Source: Parathielavia appendiculata (Eukaryota; Ascomycota; Sordariomycetes; Sordariales; Chaetomiaceae). From it: a DNA stretch of 64,000 nucleotides. Positions 11,779-22,134 of this stretch are shown in pieces (the stretch's first letter is position 1; each line of letters opens with the position of its first letter). The notes under the pieces were generated by a model. That model was not told the origin of the DNA, ran no database searches, and was given only the letters and a program-made list of their open reading frames with translations. The DNA is taken from contig NW_026944224.1 in NCBI RefSeq assembly GCF_033297405.1, positions 1,497,114 through 1,561,113 on the forward strand, written 5' to 3'. The translations under genes were made by a program, and so were the position numbers.

Positions 11779-14065
11779 ATGCCGAGTGATATATTAGATA
11801 CAGAGAAACAGGACCCTGGCACTCCGGATGTCCACGGCGGCATCCGAACTTCGACCCTTCCGCATTCACCCCCTGCCAAAGACAGTCATCCTCTATCTCA
11901 CTCAGACCGCAACTCCTCCAGCGGCACTAGAACCCTGCTGTACATGTTCGAGCACGACCAGAGCCAGCCCCTCCGCCACGCCGAGATGGAAATGGAACCC
12001 GCCTCCTCCCCGGACGAGCATGACGACGACATTGACGAGGAGCACAACCCGCCTTCCGCCCTCGCCCACACCGCCACCCGCACCTCCGTCACTTCATCCG
12101 CCTCCCGCCCGCCAGACTACGAAGTCACCCTCGATGCCACCGACCCAGAGAATCCCCGCAATTGGTACGTGTTAACCTCCCCCACTTTCTTCCCTTTTCT
12201 CCCATTGCACAAAATCAAGGCTGAGGGTGGGTTGAAAGAGACTAAAAATTCCCAAAAAAAGAGTCATGACTGAGAAACAAGCATATATATATATATATAT
12301 AAAAGGCCCCTCTGGTACCGCACCTACACTGTCCTGGCCGTATCGTACGCGACCTGGGTCGTCGTGCTGTACAGCACGAGCTACATGGCCGCGATCCCGG
12401 GCCTCATGGCCGATTTTGGCGTCGCTGACAAGCCGCTGGCCACGATGGGCCTGACGTCGTACCTGCTGGGGCTGGCGGCGGGGAGTGTGGTGGTTGCGCC
12501 CATGAGCGAGCTCTACGGGCGGAGGGCCGTGTATCTCGTGTGTATGGGTGTGTTTGTGCTGCTGATTGTGCCGTGTGGGGTGGCGGGCAGTTTGGGGGTG
12601 ATGGTTGGAGTGAGGTTTATTGGGTGCGTTGTCCTCTTCCTTCAAGTTGCTCTTCCCAGCCTCTTCTAATCCCGGGGAGAGGTGTGCTGACGGCGACAGG
12701 GCGGTGTTTGGCGCGGCCATGATCTCCAACAGCCCCGGGACCATAGTCGACATTGCCGGGCCCGAGACGCTCGCGCTGTGCATGTCGTGGTACAGCATCG
12801 CGCCGCTCAACGGGCCGGTCACGGGCCCGCTGATCGGGGGGGTTGTGTATGAGAACCTGGGGTGGCGATGGAGCAACTGGCTGGCCATGATTCTTGCGGG
12901 CGTTGCTGTGGCCATGCTGGCCCTGGTCAAGGAGACGTACCCGCCAACGCTGATGCAGAGGAAGGCTGCCAGGCTGCGCAAGGAAACCGGCGATGGCAGA
13001 TGGTGGTGCCGACATGACCAGCGCGTGTCGACGCTGGACCTGCTCAAGACCAATCTGAGTCGGCCGTTTGTGCTGGCCGCGACCGAGCCGATACTGTGGT
13101 TTTTCAACATCTGGTCAGCTCACACCCCTTACCCGTGAATAACCAACCAAAACCCAATGGCCCTTTGAACCAGCACAGCAGTAACCTAACCCCCCACAAG
13201 GATCTCCGTCATCTACGGAATTCTCTATCTCTGCTTCATCGCCTACCCCATCGTCTTCACCCAACACCGCGGCTGGACCGTGTCGCAAACAGGCCTCTCC
13301 TTCCTCGGCATCGGCCTCGGCACCCTCCTCGCCATCATCCTCGAACCCCTCTGGCGACGCCTCATCCTCTCCTCCTCCTCCTCCTCCTCCTCCTCTCCCC
13401 CCACTAAAACAACACCAACACACTCCCCCCTCGCCACCACCACCAACCCAACCCATTCTAAATTTCCAACCCCCGAAGCAACCGCCCTAGTAATGTGCAT
13501 CGGCGCCGTGCTAACACCACTAGGCCAATTAACCTTCAGCCTAACCAGCCTGCCCCGCTCAATCCATCCCTCCATCCCCATCGCGCTAGGCGGCATCCCC
13601 TTCGGCATGGGCAACACGCTCTCCTTCATCTACGGCAGCAACTACCTCGCCTCCGCCTACGGCCTGTACGCGGCGTCCGCCCTGGCGGGCAACGCCGTGC
13701 TGCGCTCTGTCGTGGGCGCGGCGCTGCCCTTAGCCGGGCCCGCGCTGTACGCGGCGCTGACGCCGCGGTGGGCCGGGGTGTTGCTGGGCGGGTTGGAATG
13801 CTTGCTTATTCCGATCCCGTTTGTGTTTTGGCGGTATGGGGACCGGATACGGGATAGGAGTCGTGTGATTCGGTTGATGCGGGAGGAGAGGGATAAGACT
13901 GAAAGGCGGGAGGCGAGGGTGCTGGCTCGGAAGGAAAGGAGAGAGGTCGAGGAGGAGAGGAGGGTGAGGGTGAGGGAGGAGGGGGAAGTGGTGGTCGTCG
14001 TGATGGGTGTGGAGGGAGATGAGGAGAAGAAGCGGGCGGCTGCACAGGGAGCAAGGATGGCTTGA
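11779..14065 (+). CDS. MFS transporter, DHA1 (drug:H+ antiporter/Tpo-like) type
   Basis: Predicted proton-coupled exporter of small molecules in the plasma membrane; the substrate cannot be read from sequence. Four exons: 11779-12164, 12306-12623, 12700-13113 and 13201-14065, in phase, 660 aa. The cytosolic N-terminus is about 125 aa, acidic and Ser/Pro-rich, and ends in DPENPRNW, which precedes TM1 in fungal DHA1 proteins. Exon 2 carries TM1-TM4 and the signature APMSELYGRR (about 192-201). Exon 3 has the motif-C-like region GPVTGPLIGG followed by GWRWSNW. A Ser/Pro/Thr-rich insert (poly-Ser from a TCC run at 13370-13396) lies in the central loop. The C-terminal tail after the last helix is long and made of charged Arg/Glu repeats. 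Intron 1 is 141 bp, longer than most here, and contains an AT microsatellite next to the acceptor, so that junction is the least certain. Confidence 0.85.
12283..12302. repeat. AT microsatellite in intron 1 of the MFS gene
   Basis: About ten AT dinucleotides lie directly upstream of the inferred acceptor (AAAAG before 12306). Length variation here could alter the distance from branch point to acceptor. Confidence 0.9.
13370..13397. repeat. TCC trinucleotide run, coding for poly-Ser
   Basis: Uninterrupted TCC repeats translate as Ser in the central loop of the MFS transporter. Such runs commonly vary in length between strains. Confidence 0.9.
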
Positions 14066-14656
14066 TTGCGGCGTAAGCGTGTGATATAGGTTAACTTGGT
14101 GCAGTGGTTGGCGCTGCCAACGAAATGTACATAGCAAGACTGTCTGCCAATGGCTTTTATTATTGCAAAGCCGACCCTGGCCCATCTCAGTCAACCAGCC
14201 AGGCCTACAGTCACATCTCTCTACTACGTACATTAAGCCAACACCGGGACTTTCAGAATATTGATTCCAACAAGCAGGACTCCAAACTCATTTCTAGAGC
14301 CTCATTAAAAAGCTTCTCTGTAGCCGCTAGACAAGCCGTCGCTGCCCCGAACCAGCCAGCCACCCATTACTCCATGAAAAGGTTGATGACCGGCCAACAG
14401 ATGCATCCGAGGCCAAAAGTCGCCATTTACCCGAACCAGCCAGACCCCGTCCAGCGTGGAAATGCAAGACAAGCTCCCCGGCCTGTTGAGTCTTTCTCCT
14501 TTTCGTTCCCTTTCCTTCCGGTATTACCTTTACCATCAATGAATACATCGCGCTCCATCAAGAGGCGTGTAGAAAAGGTTTGCAAAGCAAGACTCCCGAA
14601 GATGCCAACGCCAGTAGCAATGATACAACCCCCTTCCTAGTACCCAACAATCACTG
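14066..14656. other. Convergent intergenic region, MFS / HPC2
   Basis: Lies between two stop codons facing each other. Apart from the presumed 3' untranslated regions of both genes I see nothing in it. Confidence 0.6.
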
Positions 14657-16762
14657 TCACATAGCCACCCCAGGCTGCGCCATGCCGGCCCCAAGCGACG
14701 ACAGTAACCCGGACGATACAGCGCCAGCATCCGCCCCCGTCTTCGCCGACGCCATCTGAGCAAGCTTCTCCCGTTCCGCCTTCTCTCGATCCCGAATCTC
14801 CTTCTCCAGCTTCGTGATCCGCGGTTTACGGACCGTACCGCCCCTCGAACCGGACCCACCACCCCTCCCGCGTCCACCGCCCCCCTCCCCACCACCCCGC
14901 GCACCGCCTCTACCCCCCCTCCCGCGCCCGCCGCGTCCCCGCCGAGGTCGTTCCTCCGACGCAGCAGGCTTCTCCACCTCAGGAATCAGCGGGCCAGAGT
15001 ACACAAAAAAACCGTCCCTGCTCGCAGCCGCCTGCTCCTCCCAGAGCATCTCCGAGTCATCGACAAAGTCATCGTCCTTGTCATACTCGTCCTCCTTGAA
15101 ATTCCTCTTCTTCCGCGCCGGTTTCGCCGACGTCCCAGCCCCATTCCCATTTGTCGCCCCCACACCGCCCATCTCAACATTACTCTCCCCAGCATCCGAC
15201 CCCTGCTCAACAATATCCTCCTCCATCTCCTCGCCCTCCCCATCATCCCGCCCACTGCCCGTCGTCCTCTCCAGCGCAGCCGTCGCCGCGGCGATGCGCG
15301 CCTTGCGCTCCCGGCTGGCCGCCAGGCGCGGGTGCAGCGCGTCCCAGCCGTACCGCTCCTCGGCCATGCGCATGAAGTTGACATACTTGTTGCTCTCGCC
15401 CGGCTGCAGTGGAATATGCAGCGAGATGCTGGGCGCCTCGAGCTCCTCGCCGGGGCGGGCCTTGCCGAAGTCGAGGATGGAGCGCTCGTTGCCCGGGCCC
15501 GAGGGTAGCGGAGGAAGGGCGTCCTTGAGGCTGCTAATCTGGGGCGAGGAGGACGACGCCGCCGAGCTGCGGGCCTTTTTAAGGTGCGAGTCGCGCTCCT
15601 GTTGGACGACGGCGGCGATCTTTTTGTTGTTGCTCTGCGCCGGTGCGGCGGGCGCGGCGGGTGTTGTCGAGGCGGCCGAGGACATGGCGCTGGGGATGGA
15701 GGTCATGCTGGTGAAGGAGATGGTCTTGGACTCGGGTTTGCTAGCTGATACGGGAGCTGGGGTAGGCGGTGGGCCACGCCTTGCCTCGGTGAGCGTAGGT
15801 TTGGGCATCCACTGAGGCGCGTTCCGCACCGCGTTGGAGGGTGACGGAGGCACCGACGTCGAGTCCTGGAAGCGTGGCTGAGAGGTGGGGTTGGTGTACG
15901 AGGGACGAGGCGACATAACAGTGGGGGCTGGCTGGGGATCCACCAGGCTGGCAATCGAGGGGGAAGCGCTGGCCCGGTTGATTATCTGGGTGGGCGCGCG
16001 GGGTGAGCCCAGCTGCCCCGTGCCGTAAGGGTCACGCGTCGTCACGGATTCCCGGATGGGATCATAGTTGCCCCTGATAGGGTCAAACATCTGCCTGGCC
16101 GGTGCGGCGGGTTGGGGTTTGGGCTGGGGCTCCTCGTTGAGCAGATTCTGCATGTTCATGGACCCGTAGCCGCTCTCACGCTTAGGGGCCGGGGGCGCAA
16201 AACCAACATCGGTTGGGGTGGAGCGCGCATCAAGGGCCATGCGCATCGGGGTGAGCTCAGTAATCTTGGCCTGGCGAGGCGGGCCCGAAGCGGACCTAGC
16301 GTCCATCTCTTCGGTGGCATCGCTCGCCTCGGTGGCGGCAGCCTTACGTTTCCTCTGGGCAGGAGGGGCATTGGGGTCCTTGGGCTTCCGTGGTCGACGT
16401 TGTCTGGGCTGGTCGGGGTTGGTGGAGCTGCCATCGGCGGGGACTTTGGGCTTCACGGTGCTGCCGGGTTTCCGGCCAGGCTTCTTCCGGGGAAGACCGG
16501 CGGCGGTCAGCGGGACGGTGGGGGGGGGTTCGGTGGGTTGCTGCTGCTGCATGATCGAGAAGCGGGCTACCGAGCTGGGATCGACGATGATCTCGTCCAT
16601 CTCAATGTTGGCTCGGCCGGCGTTGAGAATCCTGGTGGGAGAGCCGGGCTCCGATTCAGGGCCAGTGGGAACCGACGACAGTGATGGCGACGAGCTGTAG
16701 TGCTGTTGTTGTCGGTGTTGAGGTTGCTGCATTTCGAAACTCGGTCCTCCACTCTCTGCCAT
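14657..16762 (-). CDS. hpc2: HIR complex subunit, Hpc2/ubinuclein family
   Basis: Subunit of the HIR histone chaperone complex, which deposits H3-H4 outside replication and represses histone genes in yeast; nuclear. A single exon encodes 701 aa. The key evidence is the Hpc2-related domain at about residues 550-600: FKEDEYDKDDDFVDDSEM, then WEEQAAASRDGFFVYSGPL. The N-terminal two thirds is disordered and rich in Pro, Ser and Gln, with AT-hook-like GRKPGS and RPRKPK patches near 100-150. The C-terminus has an RGG-like run (RGGRGRGGRGG) and then a charged helix. The frame stays open further upstream but only to a GTG, so I take the first ATG (16762, MAESGGPSF). Confidence 0.82.
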   Translation of the reverse strand: MAESGGPSFEMQQPQHRQQQHYSSSPSLSSVPTGPESEPGSPTRILNAGRANIEMDEIIVDPSSVARFSIMQQQQPTEPPPTVPLTAAGLPRKKPGRKPGSTVKPKVPADGSSTNPDQPRQRRPRKPKDPNAPPAQRKRKAAATEASDATEEMDARSASGPPRQAKITELTPMRMALDARSTPTDVGFAPPAPKRESGYGSMNMQNLLNEEPQPKPQPAAPARQMFDPIRGNYDPIRESVTTRDPYGTGQLGSPRAPTQIINRASASPSIASLVDPQPAPTVMSPRPSYTNPTSQPRFQDSTSVPPSPSNAVRNAPQWMPKPTLTEARRGPPPTPAPVSASKPESKTISFTSMTSIPSAMSSAASTTPAAPAAPAQSNNKKIAAVVQQERDSHLKKARSSAASSSSPQISSLKDALPPLPSGPGNERSILDFGKARPGEELEAPSISLHIPLQPGESNKYVNFMRMAEERYGWDALHPRLAASRERKARIAAATAALERTTGSGRDDGEGEEMEEDIVEQGSDAGESNVEMGGVGATNGNGAGTSAKPARKKRNFKEDEYDKDDDFVDDSEMLWEEQAAASRDGFFVYSGPLIPEVEKPAASEERPRRGRGGRGRGGRGGARGGGEGGGGRGRGGGSGSRGGTVRKPRITKLEKEIRDREKAEREKLAQMASAKTGADAGAVSSGLLSSLGAGMAQPGVAM

Positions 16763-18869
16763 TCCTCGTGCGGGCCTAGGTTTTGTCCAAGGAAGATGCG
16801 ATAACTTTGCCTCTTGCACAAGCTTCCGCTGTTGGTGACGGTGTGCTGCCGGCCTTTCTTGCCTGTGTTGCTAACAATGCCGCGCGGACACTCCAACAAA
16901 GCGGCGCCAACTGCCGCCAGCACAAATAACGTAACAAGTCGTCAATGGTGCTCAGGTTGTTGAAGCAGCTCTTCAAAGTCTTTGGCTGCCTTTGATAGGC
17001 TGCTCGGAACCCAGAGCTAGGGGCAATACCTGAGCTTTTTGGGGACCTGTTGCAGAAACAAAAAGACCTTGTGATTGGCTGAGCGACCAGAACGGTGGGG
17101 CTGGTGCTAGGGTCGGTTGGGCTTGGTTGCTCCTCCAGGGTCCGCGCTGGAGAGGACGAGTTGCACCTCTGAATGGCTTCGGCTCTGCCAACGCTGCAAA
17201 ACCAAAATGCCGTCGGCGACAGATTTCAGGTAATAGGGCCCGCGTGCGTCGATGCAGTCTATCAACGCCGAGGATTTAATTCAGCAGAATCCGCTGAATC
17301 TAAATATGAGGTTTGCGCGATGGACAGAAGAGAAGGAGGTGGCGGTCGAGATGGGTTTTGCACGCTGTATCCGAAAAGTTGGTGGTGTTGAGTGTGTCTC
17401 TGGAGTGGAAGAAAAAGAGTAGAAAGGTTTGGGGGATGCGGAAGAGGCGAGAGACGACGGGGATGGGCTCAGTTTTTGGAACATTTCCATTATTTCGCAG
17501 CGGGCGAGGAAAATCGGGGCCCTGACCACCTAAGAACTGTCACGGACGCAAGGGAAATTTTGATCTGGAAAAGCGAATTAAAAACACCAGGTCCTGCGGG
17601 CTGGTAAGCTCGAAGGGGGGCCGTAGAACGGCATGGCGGGGTGGTCGAATGGGGAAACACGATTGAACGAATGTGAGCGCATGGAAAACGCCGGATGGAA
17701 TTGGGAGAGGTGCATTGACGAAGAGAAAGGGGACACAAGGCACGGTGAAACTAAAGGGAACAGGCAGCTTGTAGAATGGCGCCAAGCGATGGCCCAGAAA
17801 GGGGCATGGAACGGGAAGACAGGCTCACATCACCTCGCCCAGCTGGCAACGGCGGGTACGGTGGTCGTTCCAGTCGATACGCAAGACCAACACTGTGACC
17901 AGGTAATGTACAGTGCCTAGCGCAACGAATGATGGAAACGGGAACCGGAAGGGAAATCAATGCTCGTCGTCTGTCGTCGATCATCAACGAACAGCCGGCA
18001 CCAGGGCTGCAAATGTGAAAAGTCTTGGCCCACCCGAGAATCAGTTCCCGGTCGGCTCACGGGCTTCGCAGTTCAGGGGGCGTGACATGGATCTCAATTA
18101 AGAAACGTTCGAATGTGGGGCCTAAGGCTTCCGTGCCGAGCGCGCGGAAGAGGCGCCCGTACCAGGTACCTAGAGGATACTTTCAGCTCGAATTCTCCTG
18201 CCCTTCTCTGCAAAGCCCTGTCTTGTAGCTATTGGTACCTCGTTTCCGCGTTTGAATGTGGTGGGGTGCTGCGTACCATCTTTCAAGCCGCTGACCCCAC
18301 ACTCTCAAAGACAACAACCGCGGAGGTGTAGGATTAAATTTACACAACGGGCCACGGTCGTTTCAATTGCAAACCGCAGCCTGACGAGTGGTCAACGGGA
18401 CCGAGGGGGTTTCAATTACCATATGGGGAGCGATTATTAAGTAAGACGACTTGCCTGTACTACGGTATAATGCCTCAACAGCATTACCTTACATATTTTG
18501 TGATGGTTTCACACTTGTTTGAGTGCAAAATTGCAAACAAGCTGTAGGACGCTATCAGTATACGACGGATTCGCAGCACAGCACCCGCCCGCAATTGTCT
18601 CTTGCAAGATGTACATTCGTGTTGATGTGTCGAATCTCGCCAACCATTGCCCAAACCAACGGAATGGCTTGAAGCGCACTGCTTCGTTGCAAGAAGCTAG
18701 TACCAAATGTGTTCCGGATACACGATAGCACCATGGAAGTTCCACAAGTGTGGGCCGCCAGCAATCAGATAATATAAACCAAGTGCAGAACGGACCGAGC
18801 TTAAATCAGTCAACCCGACCACATTCCGAGACCATCTTGCAGCCCGGCGAGTTGGACACCCTCGTGAAA
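16763..18869. other. Divergent intergenic region, HPC2 / RPAP1
   Basis: A 2.1-kb region between two divergent start codons, so both promoters should lie here. Many short frames are open around 17.2-18.2 kb on both strands, but none has a recognisable domain or a consistent splice model. A short upstream ORF (18733-18777) precedes the RPAP1 start. Confidence 0.55.
18733..18777 (+). promoter_or_regulatory. Possible upstream ORF of RPAP1, 14 codons
   Basis: An ATG in a CCATGG context opens a 14-codon frame ending in TAA, 92 bases before the main ATG at 18870. It would lower translation of the main frame if the transcript begins upstream of it. The transcript start is not visible from sequence. 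Confidence 0.35.
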
Positions 18870-20186
18870 ATGGATATTACCTTAGAGGTCCACGATATCA
18901 AGGAGCGAGACATCAGTGACATCACGCCGCCCGTCTTCCCAACAGTGCCTGCGCCATCAGCCACGGGCTTCCCCGCCCACAAAACGCGAGCGTCGGCCTT
19001 CAAGCAGCAGCGACAAGGGAAACCAGCCTCAAACCAGACATTTCGTTCATCGAGACAACATGACGGAACCTCAAAGAGAGACACGAAGTTGGATGAGCGT
19101 CAAGGCATTGACGAGGAGAACAAGGCGATGCTAGACTCCATGTCGCCCGACGAGATCGCAGACGCCCAAAAGGAGCTCTTCAGCAACTTGGATCCCGATT
19201 TCATCCAAATGCTGCTAAGGCGCGCAAATCTTGACGAACAAGACGGGCCGTCGCCCTTCGACGTGGCGCCCCCTCAGGGCCCATCCAATGCGGATCACAT
19301 CCCCCCCGTGAAGCCACGGCCAGTCACGGTGGAAGACGAGGCAAAGACCTCGCCCGAAGTCGACTCGAACGCGCTCCCGAAACGCACCCAAAGCAAGCCC
19401 AAGAAGTCGGTCACCTTTGATGATGACGCTGCACCGCCCGTCCCACCGCCCGACCTCTTTCCGGTGAAATCCATCCCCCGCCTCAAAACCGACGCCTCCG
19501 AGCCTCAACCATACGACGACAACAACAACAACCTCCCACCCGACACCCCTCACAACACGCACTTCCCCCGCCCGCCGCCCGTTCCCGACCTCGACCCGTC
19601 CAACCCAGACTTCCTCGAGACCATGCACAAGAAGTTCTTCCCCGACCTCCCCGCCGACCCGTCCAAACTAGCCTGGATGGCGCCCGTCCCCACCCCGGAC
19701 TCGACCGCCGACCGCGAGTCGCCGTACTACCCGGGTCAGGACTCGCTCCCCGTCTCGGCCCTCCGCTTCGACTTCCGCGGCGCCCTGCTGCCGCCTCGCG
19801 TCAGCCGCGCCATACCCGTGACCAAAGGCCTGCACCACCATGGCGAGGCGCCCGAGGCCGCGGGTTACACCATCCCCGAGCTGGCGCGCCTGGCGCGGTC
19901 GTCTGTGCCCGCGCAGCGCTGTCTGGCGTATCAGACGCTCGGGCGGATGCTGTACCGGCTTGGGAGGGGGGACTGGGGTTCCGGAGCGGGAGGGAGGGGT
20001 GGGGAAGAGGACGATCTTGCTTTTGCGCTGTGGAGGTGCTTTAAAGAGGGCAGGGTGCTGGAGAGTTTGGAGATGGAGGCTGGGCAGCCTGAGGGGAAGG
20101 GGCATTTGAGCTGCAAGGCATATGCGACGGAGGCCTTGTGGTTGTTTGAGAAGGGCGGGTGGAAGGAGAAGTGGAGGGGGTTGTAG
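18870..20186 (+). CDS. RNA polymerase II-associated protein 1 (RPAP1/Rba50 family)
   Basis: RPAP1 proteins act in assembly and nuclear import of RNA polymerase II (Rba50 in yeast). A single exon encodes 438 aa from the first ATG, MDITLEVHDI; the frame is open upstream only from a GTG. FPAHKTRASAFKQQRQG near the N-terminus fits the family. The RPAP1 N-terminal domain is at about 92-120 (SPDEIADAQKELFSNLDPDF, then QMLLRRANL). The RPAP1 C-terminal domain is at about 296-365 (LRFDFRGALLPP to QRCLAYQTLGRMLYRL). A Pro/Asp/Asn-rich linker separates them. The length is typical of fungal members, which lack the long C-terminal extension of the animal protein. The true start could be on an upstream exon. 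Confidence 0.85.
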   Translation: MDITLEVHDIKERDISDITPPVFPTVPAPSATGFPAHKTRASAFKQQRQGKPASNQTFRSSRQHDGTSKRDTKLDERQGIDEENKAMLDSMSPDEIADAQKELFSNLDPDFIQMLLRRANLDEQDGPSPFDVAPPQGPSNADHIPPVKPRPVTVEDEAKTSPEVDSNALPKRTQSKPKKSVTFDDDAAPPVPPPDLFPVKSIPRLKTDASEPQPYDDNNNNLPPDTPHNTHFPRPPPVPDLDPSNPDFLETMHKKFFPDLPADPSKLAWMAPVPTPDSTADRESPYYPGQDSLPVSALRFDFRGALLPPRVSRAIPVTKGLHHHGEAPEAAGYTIPELARLARSSVPAQRCLAYQTLGRMLYRLGRGDWGSGAGGRGGEEDDLAFALWRCFKEGRVLESLEMEAGQPEGKGHLSCKAYATEALWLFEKGGWKEKWRGL

Positions 20187-20579
20187 CATGCTGAGAGAAG
20201 AGGAGGATGGGGTTTTGGCCGGTTTACTGGCCATCGTGCGGTTAAGGAGCCAAGGACGTGCCTATATGAATATACCGCCTCGGGACGGATGTCCTTGAAT
20301 CGGGATGTATGTTCTTGGATGGGGGCCTCTAATCATGAGAGAAACAGCTGTGCATTTGTCAGGCCTAGTCCGCTGGCAATGGGCAATGCAATCAGCAACT
20401 GCACTGCGGTACGTCGTCTGACAAGCTAATCACTTAGCACTGGCACGGAAGATGCCCGAGTACATAACCAAAATCAAGACTCTATTCTCGATGATACTGA
20501 AGCAGAGATTTGCTGTCTCCTCAGTTGATGGGGTTTTGTCCCAAGCTCGGCATCCGCCCTCTCCGTTTCCCAACCACCA
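20187..20579. other. Convergent intergenic region, RPAP1 / CVNH gene
   Basis: Short spacer between the 3' ends of two convergent genes. I see nothing else in it. Confidence 0.6.
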
Positions 20580-21299
20580 TCAAGCCTTCGGATCGGTCGA
20601 AATCCCTAGATTCCCGAAGCACGCGAGGACATTGGGCTTCCGGTCATAGCGAACGCCCTCGTCTGTTTGCCACCCACCATTAGCACTTACACTGGTCGGA
20701 GGGAGATGTAGAAGGAGGGAGAGCAAACTTACTCAGATCCAACGACGTCTGTCTCCAACCGCCCCAGACGTCCCTGCACGAACATTCGATCCACTGGGGA
20801 TCAAAGTGCGACTCTTGCAGTCCTTGCAGCTGGTAGCGATGGCGTTGCCCCTGGATTTAGGTAACAAGTCAGCCCATCCATCCATTTCAATCTGCAACAC
20901 TCTCTGCATGTAATATGGAAGTGAGGCAACAGAAGAGAAGTGGCCCGAGGATAGTAGATAACCTACTTGTCCTGCCAAGTCAGCGCCCCGTTGTAGTTAT
21001 CGAGGCACAGGTTGAGGTCGAGCGACGTGCCATGCAGCATGTCGAAGATGGTGTCGTCGCCGCACTTGCCGGTGAGGCGCCGACGTTGACGCCACGTTCA
21101 TTCACCTCGTAGACATCTACATCGTGAGTTTAGCCCAACCTAGTCTCGCAGAACGAATGACCATTCGTCATGGAAACATACAGCAGTGCGGAACAAAGCC
21201 GCCACCCTCGGCGGGGGGATCGCCTCTCGCAGCAAGACGCTCCGGAAAAGCCGTGACAGCTACGGTGGCCGTGGTGGCGAGGAGGACGAGGAACTGCAT
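20580..21299 (-). pseudogene. Secreted CVNH (cyanovirin-N homology) lectin gene, two apparent frameshifts
   Basis: CVNH domains bind glycans, typically high-mannose. Exon 1 (21299-21182) starts MQFLVLLATTATVAVTAFPE, a signal peptide. Exons 2-4 are 21116-20967, 20850-20733 and 20662-20580, all with good GT-AG signals. The domain is clear in pieces: LTGKCGDD, then GTSLDLNLCLDNYNGALTWQ in exon 2; SCKDC, then ECSCRDVWGGWRQTSLDLN across exons 3-4; and NVLACFG near the end. The pieces are not in one frame. One single-base shift is needed in exon 2, between VNVG and LTGK (about 21075-21085), and another in exon 3, before ECSC. The exons total 469 nt, two short of a multiple of three, which fits two one-base losses. 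Either it is a recent pseudogene or the assembly has two errors. I cannot exclude an unusual splice pattern. Confidence 0.62.
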
Positions 21300-22134
21300 G
21301 TTGATGGCGATGATGATGTATGAGATAGTTGGTGACAGTTTCGGAATCTGCTGCCGCAAGAAGAGTAACGCAACAGAAATCGCCAGGCAGCTGGCCTTCA
21401 GCACTCTCTGAAAGCTTCCATGCGCTTTCGTCCCAACACAACAGGCAAACCCCACGTTCTTGCCTTGCTAGTGGTCAGAGCCCTCATATGCTTCGAGTTC
21501 TTTAGACAAAGCCCCATCCTACGGTGTCATCCCATAGCAGCGAGTCCATGTTGATGGCCCAGCTAGCGCGAAGAGTATACGTCCTTCACCCGGCATTGAG
21601 CCACACCACACAGATGTCACACAACCAGAGGGCACCAGCGGCAGCTGAACAAAGCCCTCGTACCAAGGTAACAACCAAGCAGAGCATAAAACGCAGAACA
21701 CGACTTCATGACGGCATCAACCGAACCAGCGAGGGATCACAAACCCCCTCCCCAATCTTTATCCCCAACAAACAAACAACCCTCCCTCCATCCAACTTCC
21801 CACCCATGTATATATACCTCACAAAGGAAACAGCCCTCCATTCCAAGCCAAGCCCCAAAGTCTGATAACCCAGAACCGACCTCCAACAGCCCATCCCGCA
21901 CAACAACCCAAACCCGGAAACACGCCATAACGAAACACACTTCCTACCCCACACGACGGATCGACGCAGGAGTAATGGGGGTCTAACAGAAACACCACAG
22001 ATATTAACAACCGACCCATCACAACAGCAAACAAAGAAGGAAGGCAGGTCCCTTCAACCCCTTTCCCAAAACAACGCCCACCACACTAGACGGACAAGTC
22101 CACAAAAACCAGAACAACAGGACAACCCCCCTTT
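21300..22134. other. Intergenic: SMC4 3' flank and CVNH promoter
   Basis: Lies downstream of the minus-strand SMC4 stop and upstream of the minus-strand CVNH start. No additional gene is recognisable. The AC-rich stretch at 21.7-22.1 kb is open in several frames but looks non-coding. Confidence 0.55.

Noticed and set aside
16763..16819. Longer HPC2 N-terminus in the same frame
   Set aside because: It would start at GTG; the first ATG is at 16762.
18750..18869. Longer RPAP1 N-terminus in the same frame
   Set aside because: It would start at GTG; the first ATG is at 18870.
11779..22134. Secondary-metabolite or transport gene cluster around the MFS gene
   Set aside because: Its neighbours are housekeeping nuclear genes (HPC2, RPAP1, SMC4); no biosynthetic enzyme is present.
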